From: Brasenia schreberi
Taxonomy: Eukaryota; Streptophyta; Magnoliopsida; Nymphaeales; Cabombaceae
Length of the DNA: 64,000 nt
Assembly (NCBI GenBank): GCA_036023115.1
Contig: JAYKKT010000091.1
Span: 33,566,001-33,630,000 of the forward strand
Direction: 5' to 3'
Part shown: positions 1 to 12,309 of the stretch, one piece after another
Position numbering within the stretch: position 1 is the stretch's first letter
Layout of the letters: every line of letters starts with the position of its first letter
Made by a program: the position numbers and the translations under genes
The notes under the pieces: model-generated
Told to the model about the DNA's origin: nothing
The model's database searches: none
Seen by the model: only the letters and a program-made list of their open reading frames with translations

Positions 1-1542
1 ACCCCAAATTTCTAAAATGGCTCTAGTCGGGGGCATGACTCTAAGCGCTCCCCGGATTACTACTTGCTTGGCTTTTTTTATTATAATGAGAGAAGGTGGT
101 GTGTGATAAGTAGTGAAGCCTGTATGCAATGCATGCTCTAAACCTTTTAAGGAAGCCGAGAAAACACATACCTCTTTTCACTTCCCACTAGTGCTTGCGT
201 GGTTGGGGAAGGGTTCTTTAAGAACAGCTTGGGTAGGCTCCAGTTCCTCAATGACTTGGAGTCGGTCCTGCTCTATCAAGTCATCAATTTTGTTTAAAAG
301 GAAATAACATTTGTTTGTATCATGGCCCTTGAGCCGATGATACTTGCAAAATTTGTTCAGAAATTTCTCTTTTGGAGGTGTCTCCTCGGGAATCTCGAGG
401 AGTGTTACCAATCCTTGGGCGAGAAGGAGGTCGAGGACCTCCGAGACGGGCTGCCCCAGTGGGGTATACTCCCTACTTTCAAATGTTTTTTGAAACTTTT
501 TTTCATTTTTTGTTCATTTTTCTTTGAAGTGCCGGTCGGGTTCGTTTCCACTCAAACATTAGCAATTTTTTGGGGTTTTGCCCCTTTGTCCGTAGTGGGT
601 AGCCCGTAAGCCCCGGGTATTTCAAATCGTGGTTTTGGAAGCATTTTTCATTTTCACAAGTCATCGTAGACCTTTTTCAGATTTGTTTCGAAGAGGGAAG
701 CCTTTTTAATTAACTTATGAAAAGTTGAAATTTCATGCAAAGAAGTGTTTTTAACTCCGTTTTGAAATTTTCAAGGATGAGCATTACTGCGCATCCTTCA
801 GAGATGGGCTCTTTCACTTGCCGAGGAGGGACCTCCATCGAACGATGAATGCATGTATATCCTCGTTCGATACTTATTTTGTGTCCCTCAGGGTGTTCAA
901 AGTGGGGGTCACTTCTACGTTGTGGGAAAACCTTTGCATAAAGTTGTTCGCTAATTCTTCAAAAGTTGCGAACTAGCTTAGGTCGTAAGAAGAGAGTCAT
1001 TTTGAAGCAGTTCTCTTGAGGGAGAGGGGGAACCAATATATCCATTTTGCAGAGTCCTTTTTCTTTTTGTGGGCTCTGCGAGAAAATAGTTGCAGGTGGG
1101 ATCTAGGATCCCCCGTGCCATCATACCGATGGAAGTTCGATATATCATCGTCACTATCTATTTCGTAATCTATAAGAAGAAAATCAAATAGGGCATATGA
1201 TCTCTTTTCTTTGTTTTGGCCCCTCAACAGTTGTTGGAGGGCTTTTCGATCCTTCAGTGTAAAGGATTCGTGATATTGGTCCCCCTCCATGACGGAGGTT
1301 TTTTTGAGCTTTTTCGACTTGCTAGGCTTTTTCTTAGCTTTGGCAGGTTCGCCATGAGACGAACAAGAGTCGGCCGCCTCGGCCTCTTGGCTAAGGGAGG
1401 CGATTTTTGCTTCGAATTCCTTTCGCAAGTCTTCGAGCTCTTCTTTTTTGCTTTTGAGATTGGTTTTTGAAAAACTTTTAGAAAAGGAACTTGATGAGCA
1501 CAAGGCTCGGCTAGACACTTCATTGGAGTCTGAACTCGACAT
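1..1542 (-). pseudogene. gag polyprotein of the gypsy element, decayed
   Basis: Gag is the structural protein that packages the element RNA. The minus-strand frame opens at 1542 (MSSSDSNEVSS...), with a Ser-rich start, a Lys/Glu-rich probable coiled coil at about residues 30-55 and a basic stretch near residues 70-85. The retrotransposon gag signature YDGTGDPRSHL lies near residue 145. The open part stops at 997. Homologous gag continues at 750-990 (FMQRFSHNVEVTPTLNTLRD, then RQVKEPISEGCAVMLIL) but contains TAG and TAA codons. A C-terminal piece at 178-411 has the Cys-His pattern CKYHRLKGHDTNKC. Start choice: first ATG after the LTR, 135 bases in. Several stops show it is non-functional. Confidence 0.8.
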
Positions 1543-2165
1543 GACTCAGATTTTTGAAATCCTATAAGTGCAAACAGGGAAAAGTTAAACACTTTTCTTG
1601 GAAAAAATTTTTCGAAGTTTTGATTGGTTTGATCGAAGTTTGCTTAAGACCCGAGTCCCACCGGGCGTGCTAAATCTGTAAACATGAAAATTTCCTCCCA
1701 GTTTTGTAGAACTTGAAGTGAACTTTTTCATGCCTATGCTTTTGCGAGCGTACCAGCTAGCTTACTCAAACTAGCGAAGGTTTTTAAAATGATTTTCTGA
1801 CTTTGGCGATTGTAGGCAAGTGGACTATTTTTGCTTTAAACCTTCTTGAACCAATGCTCAAGAGTCAGTTTAAGCGCTTAGAAACTTTGATTTTTAAAAC
1901 AAATATTTACTTCAAAGGATAAGTGTTTGACAAATTTGGTTCGGGCACTCTTTGCAATTTTTATTACGGGGCTGAACGTCCCTACTTTTCTTGCAAGTTT
2001 TATCTGTTTTAGGCCAGATGTGTGTGTAGAATGTGTGGCCTAATTGCAACGTGGTTTGAGCGATTTTGTTCGAAGGCTTTGAAAGCGACGAGCGAATGTT
2101 GGGATACTGAAAATCTTTTTGGGTTCTCGAGAACGATGATGCGAACTCACCCAAATTGAAATTGT

Positions 2166-2376
2166 AACTCACTCGACTTTCACAAAAGTAAACCCACACA
2201 AATCGAAGTGCAACTCTACTTTCACAAAAGTAAACTCACACGAATTGAAGTACAACTCTACTTTCACAAAAAGTAAACTCACACAAATTGAAATGCGACT
2301 CTACTTTCTCAAAAGTAAACTCACACGAATTTAAGTGCGACTCACTCGACTTTCACAAAGTAAACCCACACGAATT
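2166..2376. repeat. tandem repeat A, left block, about 42-46 bp unit, about 5 copies
   Basis: Successive units share aactc...actttcacaaaagtaaac and cacacgaatt. The same unit reappears at 2679-2858 on the other side of a different tandem array. It lies inside the gypsy LTR. Confidence 0.85.
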
Positions 2377-2410
2377 AAAAAATATATATATATATATATA
2401 TGTTTATCCT

Positions 2411-2678
2411 AAGAGCGGAAAGGCTCGAGTGCGCATGGGTCTACTCGTGTACAATTTAAGAGCGAAAAGGCTCGAGTGCATGTGGGTGTACTCATGTATA
2501 ATTTAAGAGCGGAAATGCTCGAGTGCGCGTGGGTGTGCTCCTGTGCAGTTTAAGAGCGGAAAGGCTCGAGTGCGCATGGGTGTGCTCCTGTGCAGTTTAA
2601 GAGCGGAAAGGCTCGAGTGCGCGTGGGTGTACTCGTGTGCAGTTTAAGAGCGAAAAGGCTCGAGTGCTCGTGGGTACG
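2411..2678. repeat. tandem repeat B, 47-bp unit, 5.7 copies
   Basis: Units start at exactly 47-base steps: 2411, 2458, 2505, 2552, 2599 and 2646 (partial). Each begins aagagcggaaaggctcgag, with few substitutions between copies. Degraded further copies appear at about 2930-3030. The array interrupts tandem repeat A. Confidence 0.93.
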
Positions 2679-2858
2679 ATTACTCGACTTTCACAAAGGT
2701 AAACTCACTCGAATTTAAGTGCAACTCACACTGCTTTCACGAAAGTAAATTTACCCGAATGTAAGTGCAACTCACACGACTTTCACAAAGTAAATTTACC
2801 TGAATGTTAGTACAACTCACACTATTTTCACGAAAGTAAATTTACCTGAATGTAAGTA
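2679..2858. repeat. tandem repeat A, right block, about 46-bp unit, about 4 copies
   Basis: These are four units related to the block at 2166-2376, with the shared words actttcac(g/a)aaagtaaa and gaatgtaagtgc. They are more diverged from the left block than from each other. Confidence 0.8.
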
Positions 2859-3179
2859 CGTATACTTGCTTAAGAAAAGATGGGGTTCGAAGTATATAAT
2901 GTTTTATAAGGTATATTGGGGCAGAGAGCAAAAAGGCTCAAGTGCATGTGCGTGTAAAGAGCGGAAAGGCTCCAGTGCACATGTGTGTGATCGTGTTCAT
3001 CCACCAGATAAGAGCAGAAAGGCTCAAGTGCTCGTGGGTGCGATCTTGTTCATGCACGAATATTACAATCCGAGGAGAGACTTCGCTCCATTAATACAAT
3101 CCTGTTACGAATTAAATTGAAAGGAAAAAGCAGTTTGGAATAAAGTTTGAAAGATTTACACTTTTCCCCTAAATTGAGC

Positions 3180-4450
3180 TCGGGATTCGGCTAGGTCAAG
3201 TCCGCCCCGCCCCAAGATGGTGTTGATGTGGTTTAACCAAGTCAAGCCAAGTGATCAGCCCCAAATTCCGGCCAAGTGGTTCTGCTCCAACTGATGCAGC
3301 CGGTCCAAGTGGTGCGGCCCATGGTGTATGTTGCAGCAACTCAAGGTTCGGCCAAGGCCACTAGGAGCTTAGCAAGGTCAAACCCAGCCAAGGTTGGTCT
3401 TGGTTCAAGGTAGGTTGGTCTTGGTTGCAGCCGAGGGTTCAAGGCCGAAGTGGGCAAGTGGGTTCGGCCAAATGGGTTCTGCCAAGGTGCAAGTCAGCCA
3501 AGGTTGGTTTGGGTTTGATGCAGCCAAGGGTTCGAGATAGGTGACAGTTCAAAGGGGTGAGCTAGGTGCAGCGAGCACCTAGTCAAGTAAGTTGAAGGTG
3601 AGTTCAAAGCAAGGTCTTCAAGGGCAGCTCCGCTGACCTTGGTTCAACCAAGGGTTTCAGCTGGCCTTGGTTCAAGTGGGTCAAGTGCAACAAGGTGCAG
3701 TCGGCCCAAGGGTTTCGGCCAGGTGTAGTTGAGTTCGACTGGGGTAGGTTTAGCCGTGGTTCAAGGCCTAGGTTCAGTCAAGTCGGCAAGGTTCAAGTGA
3801 TGCAGTTGGGCCTGGTTTTTCAAGGTGAGTCGGTTTAGATGGGGCTGCCAAAGTCAGTTAGGTGTTTGGGGGTGCTTTAGGGGTAGGTCAAGCCAAGTTA
3901 GGTCGGTTAGGGCAGCAAAAGAGGGTTAGGTCAAGTCGGTTAGGGTAGGTTTAGGTCGGTTCCAAGCAAGGGAGTTAGGTGGGTGCAACCCAACAAGTGG
4001 TTTATGTTCAACCGAATGGGTTCAGTTGCAGGTGAGTCAAGGTCGTGAGTCAAGAGGTTTTGGTTGAGCAACCAAGGTCGGTTTAGGTGGGGCAACCAAG
4101 GTCTGTTTAGGGCAGGTTGAGGATAGGTTCGGCCAGCACCTAGTCAAGGCGATGCAAGGTTCAGTCGGGTGTGGGATGGGCCAGCCAAGGTCAAAGTCGA
4201 CCCAAGGTGGGTTCGGTTTGGGTAGGTCAAGGCTTACCTCTTGGTGAAGCCCACGTCCAAGTCAACGAGCCTTTGTTGCAGCCATAATTCGATCAAGCTT
4301 GAGTCTTGATGTAACCGGCCCACCTTAGTTGCAGCCAACCTAGCCCAAGTCAATCCGCTTTGGTTGCAGCCCACCCCTAGGTCAAGCCAACATGGTTGCA
4401 ACCCACTTAGCCCTAGGTCAAGTCAAACAAGGTCAAGCTCACCTTTGTTG
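3180..4450. repeat. degenerate purine/pyrimidine-skewed repeat inside the LTR
   Basis: About 1.3 kb is built from irregular variants of ggttcaagg, ggttcggccaag and gcagccaagg, with G+T-rich plus strand and no fixed period. No convincing open frame is present. It lies between the tandem arrays and the LTR TATA box, so it would be part of the transcribed R-U5. Confidence 0.7.
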
Positions 4451-4528
4451 ACTTTCACTCACTCTCTCTCTTACTTTCCCCAAGCTTCAAATGGCCAAAA
4501 GATGATTCACGTGAACCCCCTTGACCCT

Positions 4529-4536
4529 ATTTATAG
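4529..4536 (-). promoter_or_regulatory. TATA box of the gypsy LTR
   Basis: The minus strand reads CTATAAATAG here, a strong plant TATA box, about 650 bp inside the 5' end of the LTR. It fits transcription to the left through gag. It implies a U3 of about 650 bp and an unusually long R-U5 of about 2.8 kb. Confidence 0.5.
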
Positions 4537-5188
4537 GCTAAGAGTGGTTCTTGGTTTTGGGTTTGGATCTTAGGATCTAAATTCTAAATGGACCTGGATC
4601 TGAATTTTTTTGTCCAGATTCAATCCAAAATTTCCTTTTTGGGTCCTTCTTTGGTGCACGAAACGAATAGTTTTTGAGCGAGCTCCAGTTCCTCAGCGAC
4701 CCGTTTTTAAGCTGGGTTTTTTCTAGTCCTTTGTCCAGCCAATTGCTCACTTTCAAGACTTTTTGTCGTTTGGTAGTCCCGTTTGAAATTTTCACTTGAT
4801 TAGGTCAATCTTGGATTTTCCAACGAACTTCTGATTTTTGGTTTTACAGGCCTGGTGCTTGATCTCTAATGGCTTCATCGGGGTCTTGGCTTCTTCTTTT
4901 GCATTTTGGAGCTGAATTCTAATTTTGATATGGATGTCGGTTTTGATTTTCTACCACATTTTTATTCGGACGAGCTGAGCCTTTCCTTTATTTTTTGTCC
5001 CGATCTTGAGCTGCTTTACAAACCTTAGGTTTTTTGGCTTGAGTTCGAAAACATTTATTTTGAAAGATTTTCTGAAACAAGTCTTAACTTCAAAACTTTG
5101 GGGTTTTTACAAGTTAAAAACAAGGCTGTGAGTTGGTTTTCGAAATTCGGAGTTTGTTGAAAACATTCCCATTTTGGGGTGTTTACAG

Positions 5189-8100
5189 TGCCCATTTGCC
5201 TGCAGCTTGGATTCAGAACCAACTGGTAGCATTTGAGATTACAACACAAACACAAAACTTCTACAACCATGGAACTTTTTTCCCTGGAACCGAAGTTCCT
5301 GGTCTAAAAGTTCCATATGCTCTATAAACGACTCAAGGCATTCAAGGGCCATCTCTCCAACAGACTTCCATGGCTTGTCTAGCTGTAAGTTCTATTGCGC
5401 TGCTCTCCCAATACAGGACTCCCAAGCAAACACACCAAATCACTGGCATTTCATTATTCGGGAAACTACAAGCAAATTTAATTGCCCCAACCCTTTCTTC
5501 AAGCCAAATTTTAATCATATGGATGCCTAGCTGCATATAAAGAATGCGCGCCGCAAGCTTGCTGATCAAAATTAGATAACCCATCTGAGCCACCCAAATG
5601 GCTCAGATACAAATTAATCTAAAATTGAGAACATGCAACGCTAGCAGCCTGATTGACGAAAGCACATGCTTCTCTACCTGTGGGGAATGTGAGCCCCGAA
5701 GTCCTAAATTAACTGGCAGTTTAGCCACTGTGTCAAGGAAGCACCAGACCATCAATAAATAATTTCTATAACAGAAAAGGACTTAGGTTGATGGATGAGA
5801 ATCAAGGAGACCATGCTTTTGAACGATTGGTTAAGGTCCATGTCTGCCTAAACCGAGGTTTACAACAGACACAAGAAGCTGAACTAGGTTATAAGGGGAA
5901 TAGAGAATGCACACTTAAGGAAGTACAGTCTGCAAAACAAACGCAGCAAGGTTAACTTCTTGCAAGTTCTGCATCTTTGATTTTTAGACTGACTGCTGAA
6001 ATGAGCTGCACTAAAGATGTTAGTGGCAATCATAAGAATGTTAGATTGCTAACCATCGGACAAAAAAAGAATGCAAGATTGCTCGAAAACATCATGGTAA
6101 TGTGTAAACACAATGCCTACAATGTCGCCAAATAAATCCTTGGACCCATGCAACTAAAAGGCCAAGAACACAGGAAGTCGGAATATCTTGCTTTAAAGTT
6201 TTCATATTGTTCCTTGAGATTTAATCCTGGAGCAAAGCTTCATAACTTTCAAGCTCAAGAGTTATTTTGTGGTGAAATTCTAGATGTAACTACTCCTCAC
6301 AGATAAGAGGGCACTTCATCAAAATGAAAATAGAATCTACGAAGCTTGCAGTAATCTGCCATAATAATTTACATGGGAATTGGAGTGCTCCCTTATGCGC
6401 TCCCAACATGTCAGTGTAATATCTCCTGTGAATATATTATGACAATTAGAAGGCTTTCGCACCTGCTCCCAGAGAAATGAGTTTCTGCCAATCGAACGAA
6501 TCGAGAGAATACCACAGGAGCTGGAGTCTTTTAGTCGTGTGGAAGCATCTTCGTGAATTCTCACTCTCAGGCTTTGGAACCCAAGAAAGGCTGCAGATTA
6601 AACGATAGTGCAAATTACGAGAATGAATCAAGAAAAGACAAAAGGAAGAAACAAATAGGACAACCAAGAAGACGCGTGTGTTGCACAATCACGGACATCT
6701 AATGGTACGAGATAAGCTAACGCAAAATCTATATAGTACATTATAGCACCATATGCCAATTTGCTGCCACGCATTTCATGTCCAGGTAAGAGGTTTTCCA
6801 ATGTATAAATCAGAAACATACCCAGCATTGTCATATCTAGGTTATCATCAACCGGTCAAACACGCCAACAATTTCCAGTACGAGTACAACCAGCAGTTCA
6901 CGTAAAACTTTTACCATGGAAAATATCATGTTATCATGTCAAAACAAAAGACCACCGTGGGGTCACGTATGCCAAATATAACTCGATATGTGAGTCTCTG
7001 ATAAAGGATAAAGAAAAGCTGTAGAATACATATACAAGCACACACACACACATCCAACCATACACAGTTTCTTATTGAGAGAGCATGCATAATGTGACAC
7101 AATCATGCCACGCAACAAAAAGGTGAAGACTATTAATATCTGATTGGACGTTATGGATCCAACAAGACCCCCTTTATCCACTGATCCAAAAGACGGGGGA
7201 CAGAGACAATTTAGTTTGTTTGCTTCTGCTCCCCTCCCTCCCAGACAAACGCACACACAAACATAGCCCTGGAACACCAGTATCAGCCGTCTCTTGGTCT
7301 TTCTTCTCTATGAAAAGAATACATAAAAACAGATTTGTCCCAATTTCACCAAGCTCAGAATTGTGGCTTTGTTGTAAAATAACATATGAAGGTTTTGAGA
7401 TAAATCACTGTCACAAACCCAACAGCATTAATTGCCTCCTCATCTGTTCAAAGTCCTGCTAGTTTACATGCCTCAACGCTCAAATTGAGCTAAAGGTTTT
7501 GACCAAGGTTTACCAAAACGGTTAAGCAAGAACCGAGAGCAGAAGCAAGAAGCAAACTATGCTCAGAATTGCCATAAGCAGGACACGAGAGTTTTTGAAA
7601 GAAAAAGCGGGAATTCTCTACTATCTCTTATGTTTAATGTAAAAGCAAAGTTTCAAACCTTAGGCCAACTGAGTGATAATTTCAGAATATATGGAAAACT
7701 TATAATACCAATTATGCAACTAAATCATATAATCTCTAGATTCTCTACTACCTCTTGTGATATAAACTTTACAAATATAACCTACAAAGCAGGAACTTGA
7801 AGAATATTGTTGTGTTAGATATTATCTCTCAGTAGCACTTAATCAATGAATATCAAGTCATGACACCTAATTTTGCCTTTAAACTTTTATGAAATGTCAT
7901 CTGTTATATAAAATTGCACGCATCATTTTTTTATATCTATTTGTCAGAAACTAAGTTTGCATTTGAATTTTTATGAAATGTGATCTGCTATATAATATTA
8001 CAGGCACAATTTGTGCAAAGATTCATGTATATCTATCTGTGTGTGCATATGCTTGTGTGTGGGTGAGTGTGCATGTGTATCTGCGCACATCACCAAAACC

Positions 8101-8433
8101 ACGGGCATATCCCGCACCTGCAACCATGTGAAATAGCTGGTTATGATATGCATTTATTTGCTTAATTTTCTACTTGTTTCTGCATCTACATCTCAGATAA
8201 TTCTAAGTAGTTTATTGCCTTTGGGGAAAATATCGGAATGTCAAAGTGTTGGATTGCTAAGTTAATCCTCCATCGAAAAACTTAGCAACACCTACTTTAA
8301 TGACAAGGCAAACTAATTACGGTGTTCTCATCACTTTCAAAGTTATTTTGGCCTAAACATAGTCCTATTGCATCATGTTGTAAGTGCATAATTTTAGATG
8401 TGTGGCATTTCATAGCACAAGAGCCATTACAAC
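5189..8433. other. intergenic, no recognised gene
   Basis: This is AT-rich unique-looking DNA. Short open frames on both strands lack recognisable domains. A local duplication is visible at about 7885-8005, where the words ttttatgaaatgt(c/g)atctg recur about 97 bases apart. At 8090-8140 there is a short stretch resembling the right end of the TIR element at 17125-18099. I see no coding gene. Confidence 0.5.
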
Positions 8434-9598
8434 TAAAAGATCTATCATTGAGGCTATTTACCTGTTGAGACGTTTTCTCGAATACTTTAGAGAAAAAAAA
8501 AACTTTATTTGGTATTTATTGATTTAGGAAAAGCTTATTATAGGATGTCAAGAGATAGCTTTTGAAGAACTTGGAAAAGAGAGCTATCTTATTGACATTC
8601 ATTAATCTTATAAGAGATATGGTAGTGCACAAATATGTTTGAGAACTCATGAAGGAATGATCGATTTCATTAAAGCTAATATTGGATTAATCAAAGATCA
8701 ACTAAGGTTGTATTTCTTACCATGGTTATTGACGAGTTAACAAAGCATATTTAAGATGAAATACCTTGGTGTATGTTGTTTGCAGATGACATTATATTAA
8801 TTGATGGCCTACAAAAAAAACTTAACAAGAAATTGGAATAATGGAGAGAAACATTAGAAAACAAAGACTTTCGACTTAATAGAATAAGGACAACATATAC
8901 GGAATGCAAGTTTGATCATTTGGTTACTAAAAATAATATGAAAATTAAAATTGACACACATTTCATCTCTCAAAAGGAAAACTATAAGTACCTAGGATCC
9001 GTTTTTCATAGTAATTAGGAAATTAACGAAGATGTCACATATAAAATTAATGCAATTTCGTTAAAATGGAGAGTCCATCAAGTATCCTATGTGGCAAGAA
9101 GATACCATTAGTTAAAAGGTAAATATTATAAAGCAGCAATTAGACATGTCATATTATATGGTTATGAATGTTGGACAATTAATTATCAACATGTACAAAA
9201 GATGTTCAAGGCAAAAATAAAAATGTTGAAATGGATGTTATCGTAAATAACATAAACAAGTTAGGAGTGGCACTAATAGATGATAAAATGAAAAAAATCA
9301 TACAAATTAGAAATAGTAGTAATAGATGATAAAATGAGGAAAAATCATTTAAGATAGTTTGAACACATGAAATGGCAACCAAAGGTAGCTCCACTAAGAA
9401 GGTATGAGAATCTAGGTGATGAAAATATTAAAAGATGAAGAGGCGGACCAGAAAAGTGTTGGAAGGAACCAATAAAGAACGATTTAGCTTTTGTTGAGTT
9501 AATTGTTAGCATGAAACATGATTCATGATTGAACTCTACGAAAAAAAGAATCTGTGTAACTGACCCCATCTAGTACTGGAAAGGATTTGTTGTTGTTT
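8434..9598 (+). mobile_element. RTE-clade LINE fragment, 3' part, decayed
   Basis: The plus strand carries the reverse transcriptase core and C-terminus of the same RTE family seen at 11668-14922. Recognisable are LVFIDLGKAYYR (motif A, family consensus DLEKAYD), CMLFADDI (catalytic motif C, intact), the C-terminal region and the 3' end ctagtactggaaagg followed by a ttgttgttt tail at about 9587-9598. Many frameshifts and stops are present. The 5' part is missing, as usual for target-primed retrotransposition. I could not find a target-site duplication. Confidence 0.85.
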
Positions 9599-9728
9599 GT
9601 GTTCCAAAAGACAATCGATAAATTTAACGCTCAATCAGTTCTTAAGCAAAAAAAAAAGAAGCACAATATTACTGAACTAATGTAGCAAACTGTTGCTAAT
9701 ACTGTGTACTACACCTTAGGGAAGATAA

Positions 9729-9745
9729 TCTCTCTCTCTCTCTCT

Positions 9746-9800
<55 letters not shown>
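9729..9800. repeat. (CT)n then (AT)n microsatellite
   Basis: About 18 bases of CT repeat run directly into about 53 bases of AT repeat. Confidence 0.97.
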
Positions 9801-9802
<2 letters not shown>

Positions 9803-9861
9803 TTTAATATTCTTCCCATGTCATATTTTTGTCATATCCCTATAAATTCTAACCGTCCAAT

Positions 9862-9990
9862 TAAAAAGACCTATGGTTGAGATTAAAAAGCAAAAATAAA
9901 AAATACACCTATACCTTTTACATGTTATACTTGATTTAGAAAGCAATTTTTGCTTTTTGCTTTTTCATGTCAACCATCGATCTTTCTTGA
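9862..9990. mobile_element. foldback (palindromic) MITE-like element
   Basis: The arms at 9862-9905 and about 9943-9990 are inverted copies of each other. Both contain atggttga followed by aaaaagcaaaaa. A short AT-rich loop separates them. No coding capacity and no clear duplication at the ends. Confidence 0.55.
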
Positions 9991-11648
9991 TGGGGATGAT
10001 TGGTATTTCAATGATAAGGAAGCAAACATCTCTCTCTTTCTCTCTCTCTCTCTCTCTATTTATAAGACCTTTAAGCATTCCTAGCACAACACTGCAGTCA
10101 GCTTTTGAAAACACAGATAGAAACACAAGCACACATACACACTCACCCATAAACACACAAACACACATCCGCAGACCTGCAGAGGCATGCAGACATGTAT
10201 GCACAAACACGTTTTTGTGCCACACATTACTGAAGTGTGTGCCGACTGAACCAACCAAAAAATAAACCTAAGCCTTGTCTGGCACTAAGTGGTGAAAAAT
10301 AAAATGACACACAGATGATCAGTTAACTTCAACCTCCTAAAGTCCAACCAGTTTTCCCAAAAGTTCATGAAAACTTGCCAATTATTTTTTCCAAACATGA
10401 ACTCTAATCTGTGGTTTTCTACTAGAGTTTGCTGCACCAAACTCAAGTAAAAATTATCAATTCCTTGAGAACACCGCACGGAAAGAATGGACTCTAAATT
10501 GGCCAAAAGAGTTAGTGAGCGACAGATGGAGATGTTTTCTGAGTTGACAAATTCCTCTTGCACTATTCAACCATAAAGTAGCTATTGTGAGGGCTTTAGA
10601 CGCTGTCCAAAAGAAATCCTCTTTGATATTTGAAACAGGAGGAAAAGATTTAGGGAGGAAGCAATAGGCATGCACTGAACAGTTTGTCATTCATTGTCCT
10701 TCAATACAAACAGCCGCGCAAAGAAAGAGATTTACCATTTCTGTGCAAGGTCACCACAAAAGGAAGGGTACAGCCCATCCTTAGGAGCAGATCTAGAAAT
10801 TTGCAGTACTGGAGACAATATTCAATAACACTAAAAAAAGCCTATGTGTTTTAAAATATTGTTCATCAAAATTATACTACAGAATATAAAATTTATGCTT
10901 TATAACAAAATAAGAGCTTCAAACAAGCCCTTCCCAATTATCCTTGGTATGCCTTCATAAGATCTATTCATAATCTTCTGATCATAATCGATGTATAGTA
11001 CCTTCTTTCCAATATACATAACTAATGAATCATGTGGTGATTCATCTCCATATGATCGTGTCATTTCTTTGCAATAAGGTTCACGAAAATGCTTCCCACT
11101 TAGCATTAACATAGAAAACATTAAAGTTATTTACAAAAGATAAATAATATTGTAAGTAACCCTTACAAATCTTCTGGTACATAATATGCTCTTTTTTGAG
11201 TCAACGAACCCTTTTAAAGATCAACAATCCCTTACAAATCTAATTCCAAGTATAAAACCTTCTGTGTGTGAGAAGTATAAACCTTTCTGTGTGTGAGTGT
11301 GTGGGTGTGGGCATGCTTTCAATAAAAAAAAAGAGGAAGAGAACTTCATTGAACAAAAGGTTCATGATCTATCATCTAACTATCATTAGTTGCAATTGTT
11401 GCTTGTATATATTAAAGTTGTGGCATTTAAAATCTGTTAAGACACTGAAAATATTATATATGACTAATTCCTAATTACTAGAACTGATTCAGCGTAAGGT
11501 GAATAACAAATTCAAATAGCACCAAACTTAACAGCATTACATACTTCATTTCTTTACGGATATTGGCAATATCCAAGGTTGTCAAGATCGTAGGTTCTAC
11601 TTAAGACTACATGTTCCATGGGTTGAGGATTGTGGGGATCCTAAAGAT
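9991..11648. other. intergenic, no recognised gene
   Basis: The stretch holds a (TC)n run at 10029-10058, a CA-rich stretch at about 10120-10180 and AT-rich sequence. The short open frames show no recognisable domains. Confidence 0.5.
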
Positions 11649-11700
11649 CCGACCTTATCTTGTTTATACAACAACAACAACAACAAAGCCTTTTCCCATA

Positions 11701-12099
11701 CTAGACGGGGTCGGCTACATGGATTCTTTGTTTCCACAGATCCCTATCTTGTGCCATGTTAGCAGTTAACTCCCAATAAGCTAGATCGTTCTTTATTGTT
11801 TCTTTCCAACACTTTTGTGGTCGTCCTCTACCTCTTTTAATACTTTCCAAATTTAGTTTTTCTAACCTTCTTAAAGGTTCTTCTTTTGGTATTCTTTCTA
11901 TATGTCCAAACCATCTTAAACGATGTTCTCTCATTTTATCCTCTATTGGTGCCACTCCTACTTTGTTTCTAATAACCTCATTATGTATACGGTCTTTTCT
12001 TGTATGACCACTCATCCATATCAACATCTTCATTTCTGTCACAGACATCTTTTGTACATGTTGATGATTAACTAACCAATACTCAGAACCATAAAACAT
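11701..12099 (-). pseudogene. C-terminal domain of the 11668-14922 LINE ORF
   Basis: This is the 132-residue conserved tail of the RTE protein, with WMSGHTRKDRIHNEV, LRWFGHIER, GRGRPQKCWKETIKND and the end VADPV. The same tail occurs at 39695-40061 and 60326-60841. The Arg-rich GRGRPQKCW segment is likely nucleic-acid binding. A frame break near 12100-12300 separates it from the RT. Confidence 0.88.
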
Positions 12100-12309
12100 G
12101 GCAGGCCTAATTGCTGCTCTATAATATTTACCTTTTAATTTTAATGGTATCTTCTTATCACAAAGAATACCTTATGCTCCTCTCCATTTTAACCAACCAG
12201 CATTAATTCTATGCGTAACATCTCCATCAATTCTTCCATCACTCTGAAAAATTGACCCTAGGTATTGAAAACTTTCCTTCTGAGGAATGCAATATGTGCC
12301 TATTTTAAT

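Larger units (their letters stand above)
1..5188 (-). mobile_element. Ty3/gypsy LTR retrotransposon, 5' part (runs off the left edge)
   Basis: The element is read on the minus strand. A 3.5-kb LTR (1677-5188) is followed by a leader of about 135 bases and then a gag reading frame that continues past base 1. Pol and the 3' LTR would lie outside the window. The gag carries the plant gypsy signature YDGTGDPRSHL and a Cys-His cluster. The long repeat-laden LTR and the gag type suggest the Tat/Ogre-like group, but without reverse transcriptase this is only a guess. Gag holds in-frame stops, so this copy is dead. A target-site duplication cannot be checked because the far end is not present. Confidence 0.85.
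1677..5188 (-). repeat. 5' LTR of the gypsy element
   Basis: The LTR is bounded by an 8-bp inverted repeat, TGTAAACA at 1677-1684 and TGTTTACA at 5181-5188, giving the TG...CA ends expected of an LTR. On the minus strand it begins at 5188, has a TATA box near 4529-4536, and ends directly before the gag leader. It is 3512 bp long. Most of the length downstream of the TATA box is tandem or low-complexity repeat (2166-2858 and 3180-4450). Only one LTR is visible, so the ends rest on the terminal repeat and position, not on an LTR-LTR alignment. Confidence 0.75.

Noticed and set aside
1254..1592. 112-codon minus-strand frame overlapping gag
   Set aside because: It is in a different frame from the gag signature YDGTGDPRSHL and has no domain.
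1640..1676. Primer binding site of the gypsy element
   Set aside because: After the LTR end the minus strand has tgggactcggg about 17 bases in, but it is further from the LTR than usual and I could not match it to a tRNA with confidence.
2141..2858. CRISPR-like array
   Set aside because: The 47-bp units abut without unique spacers and lie in a plant LTR; this is an ordinary tandem repeat.
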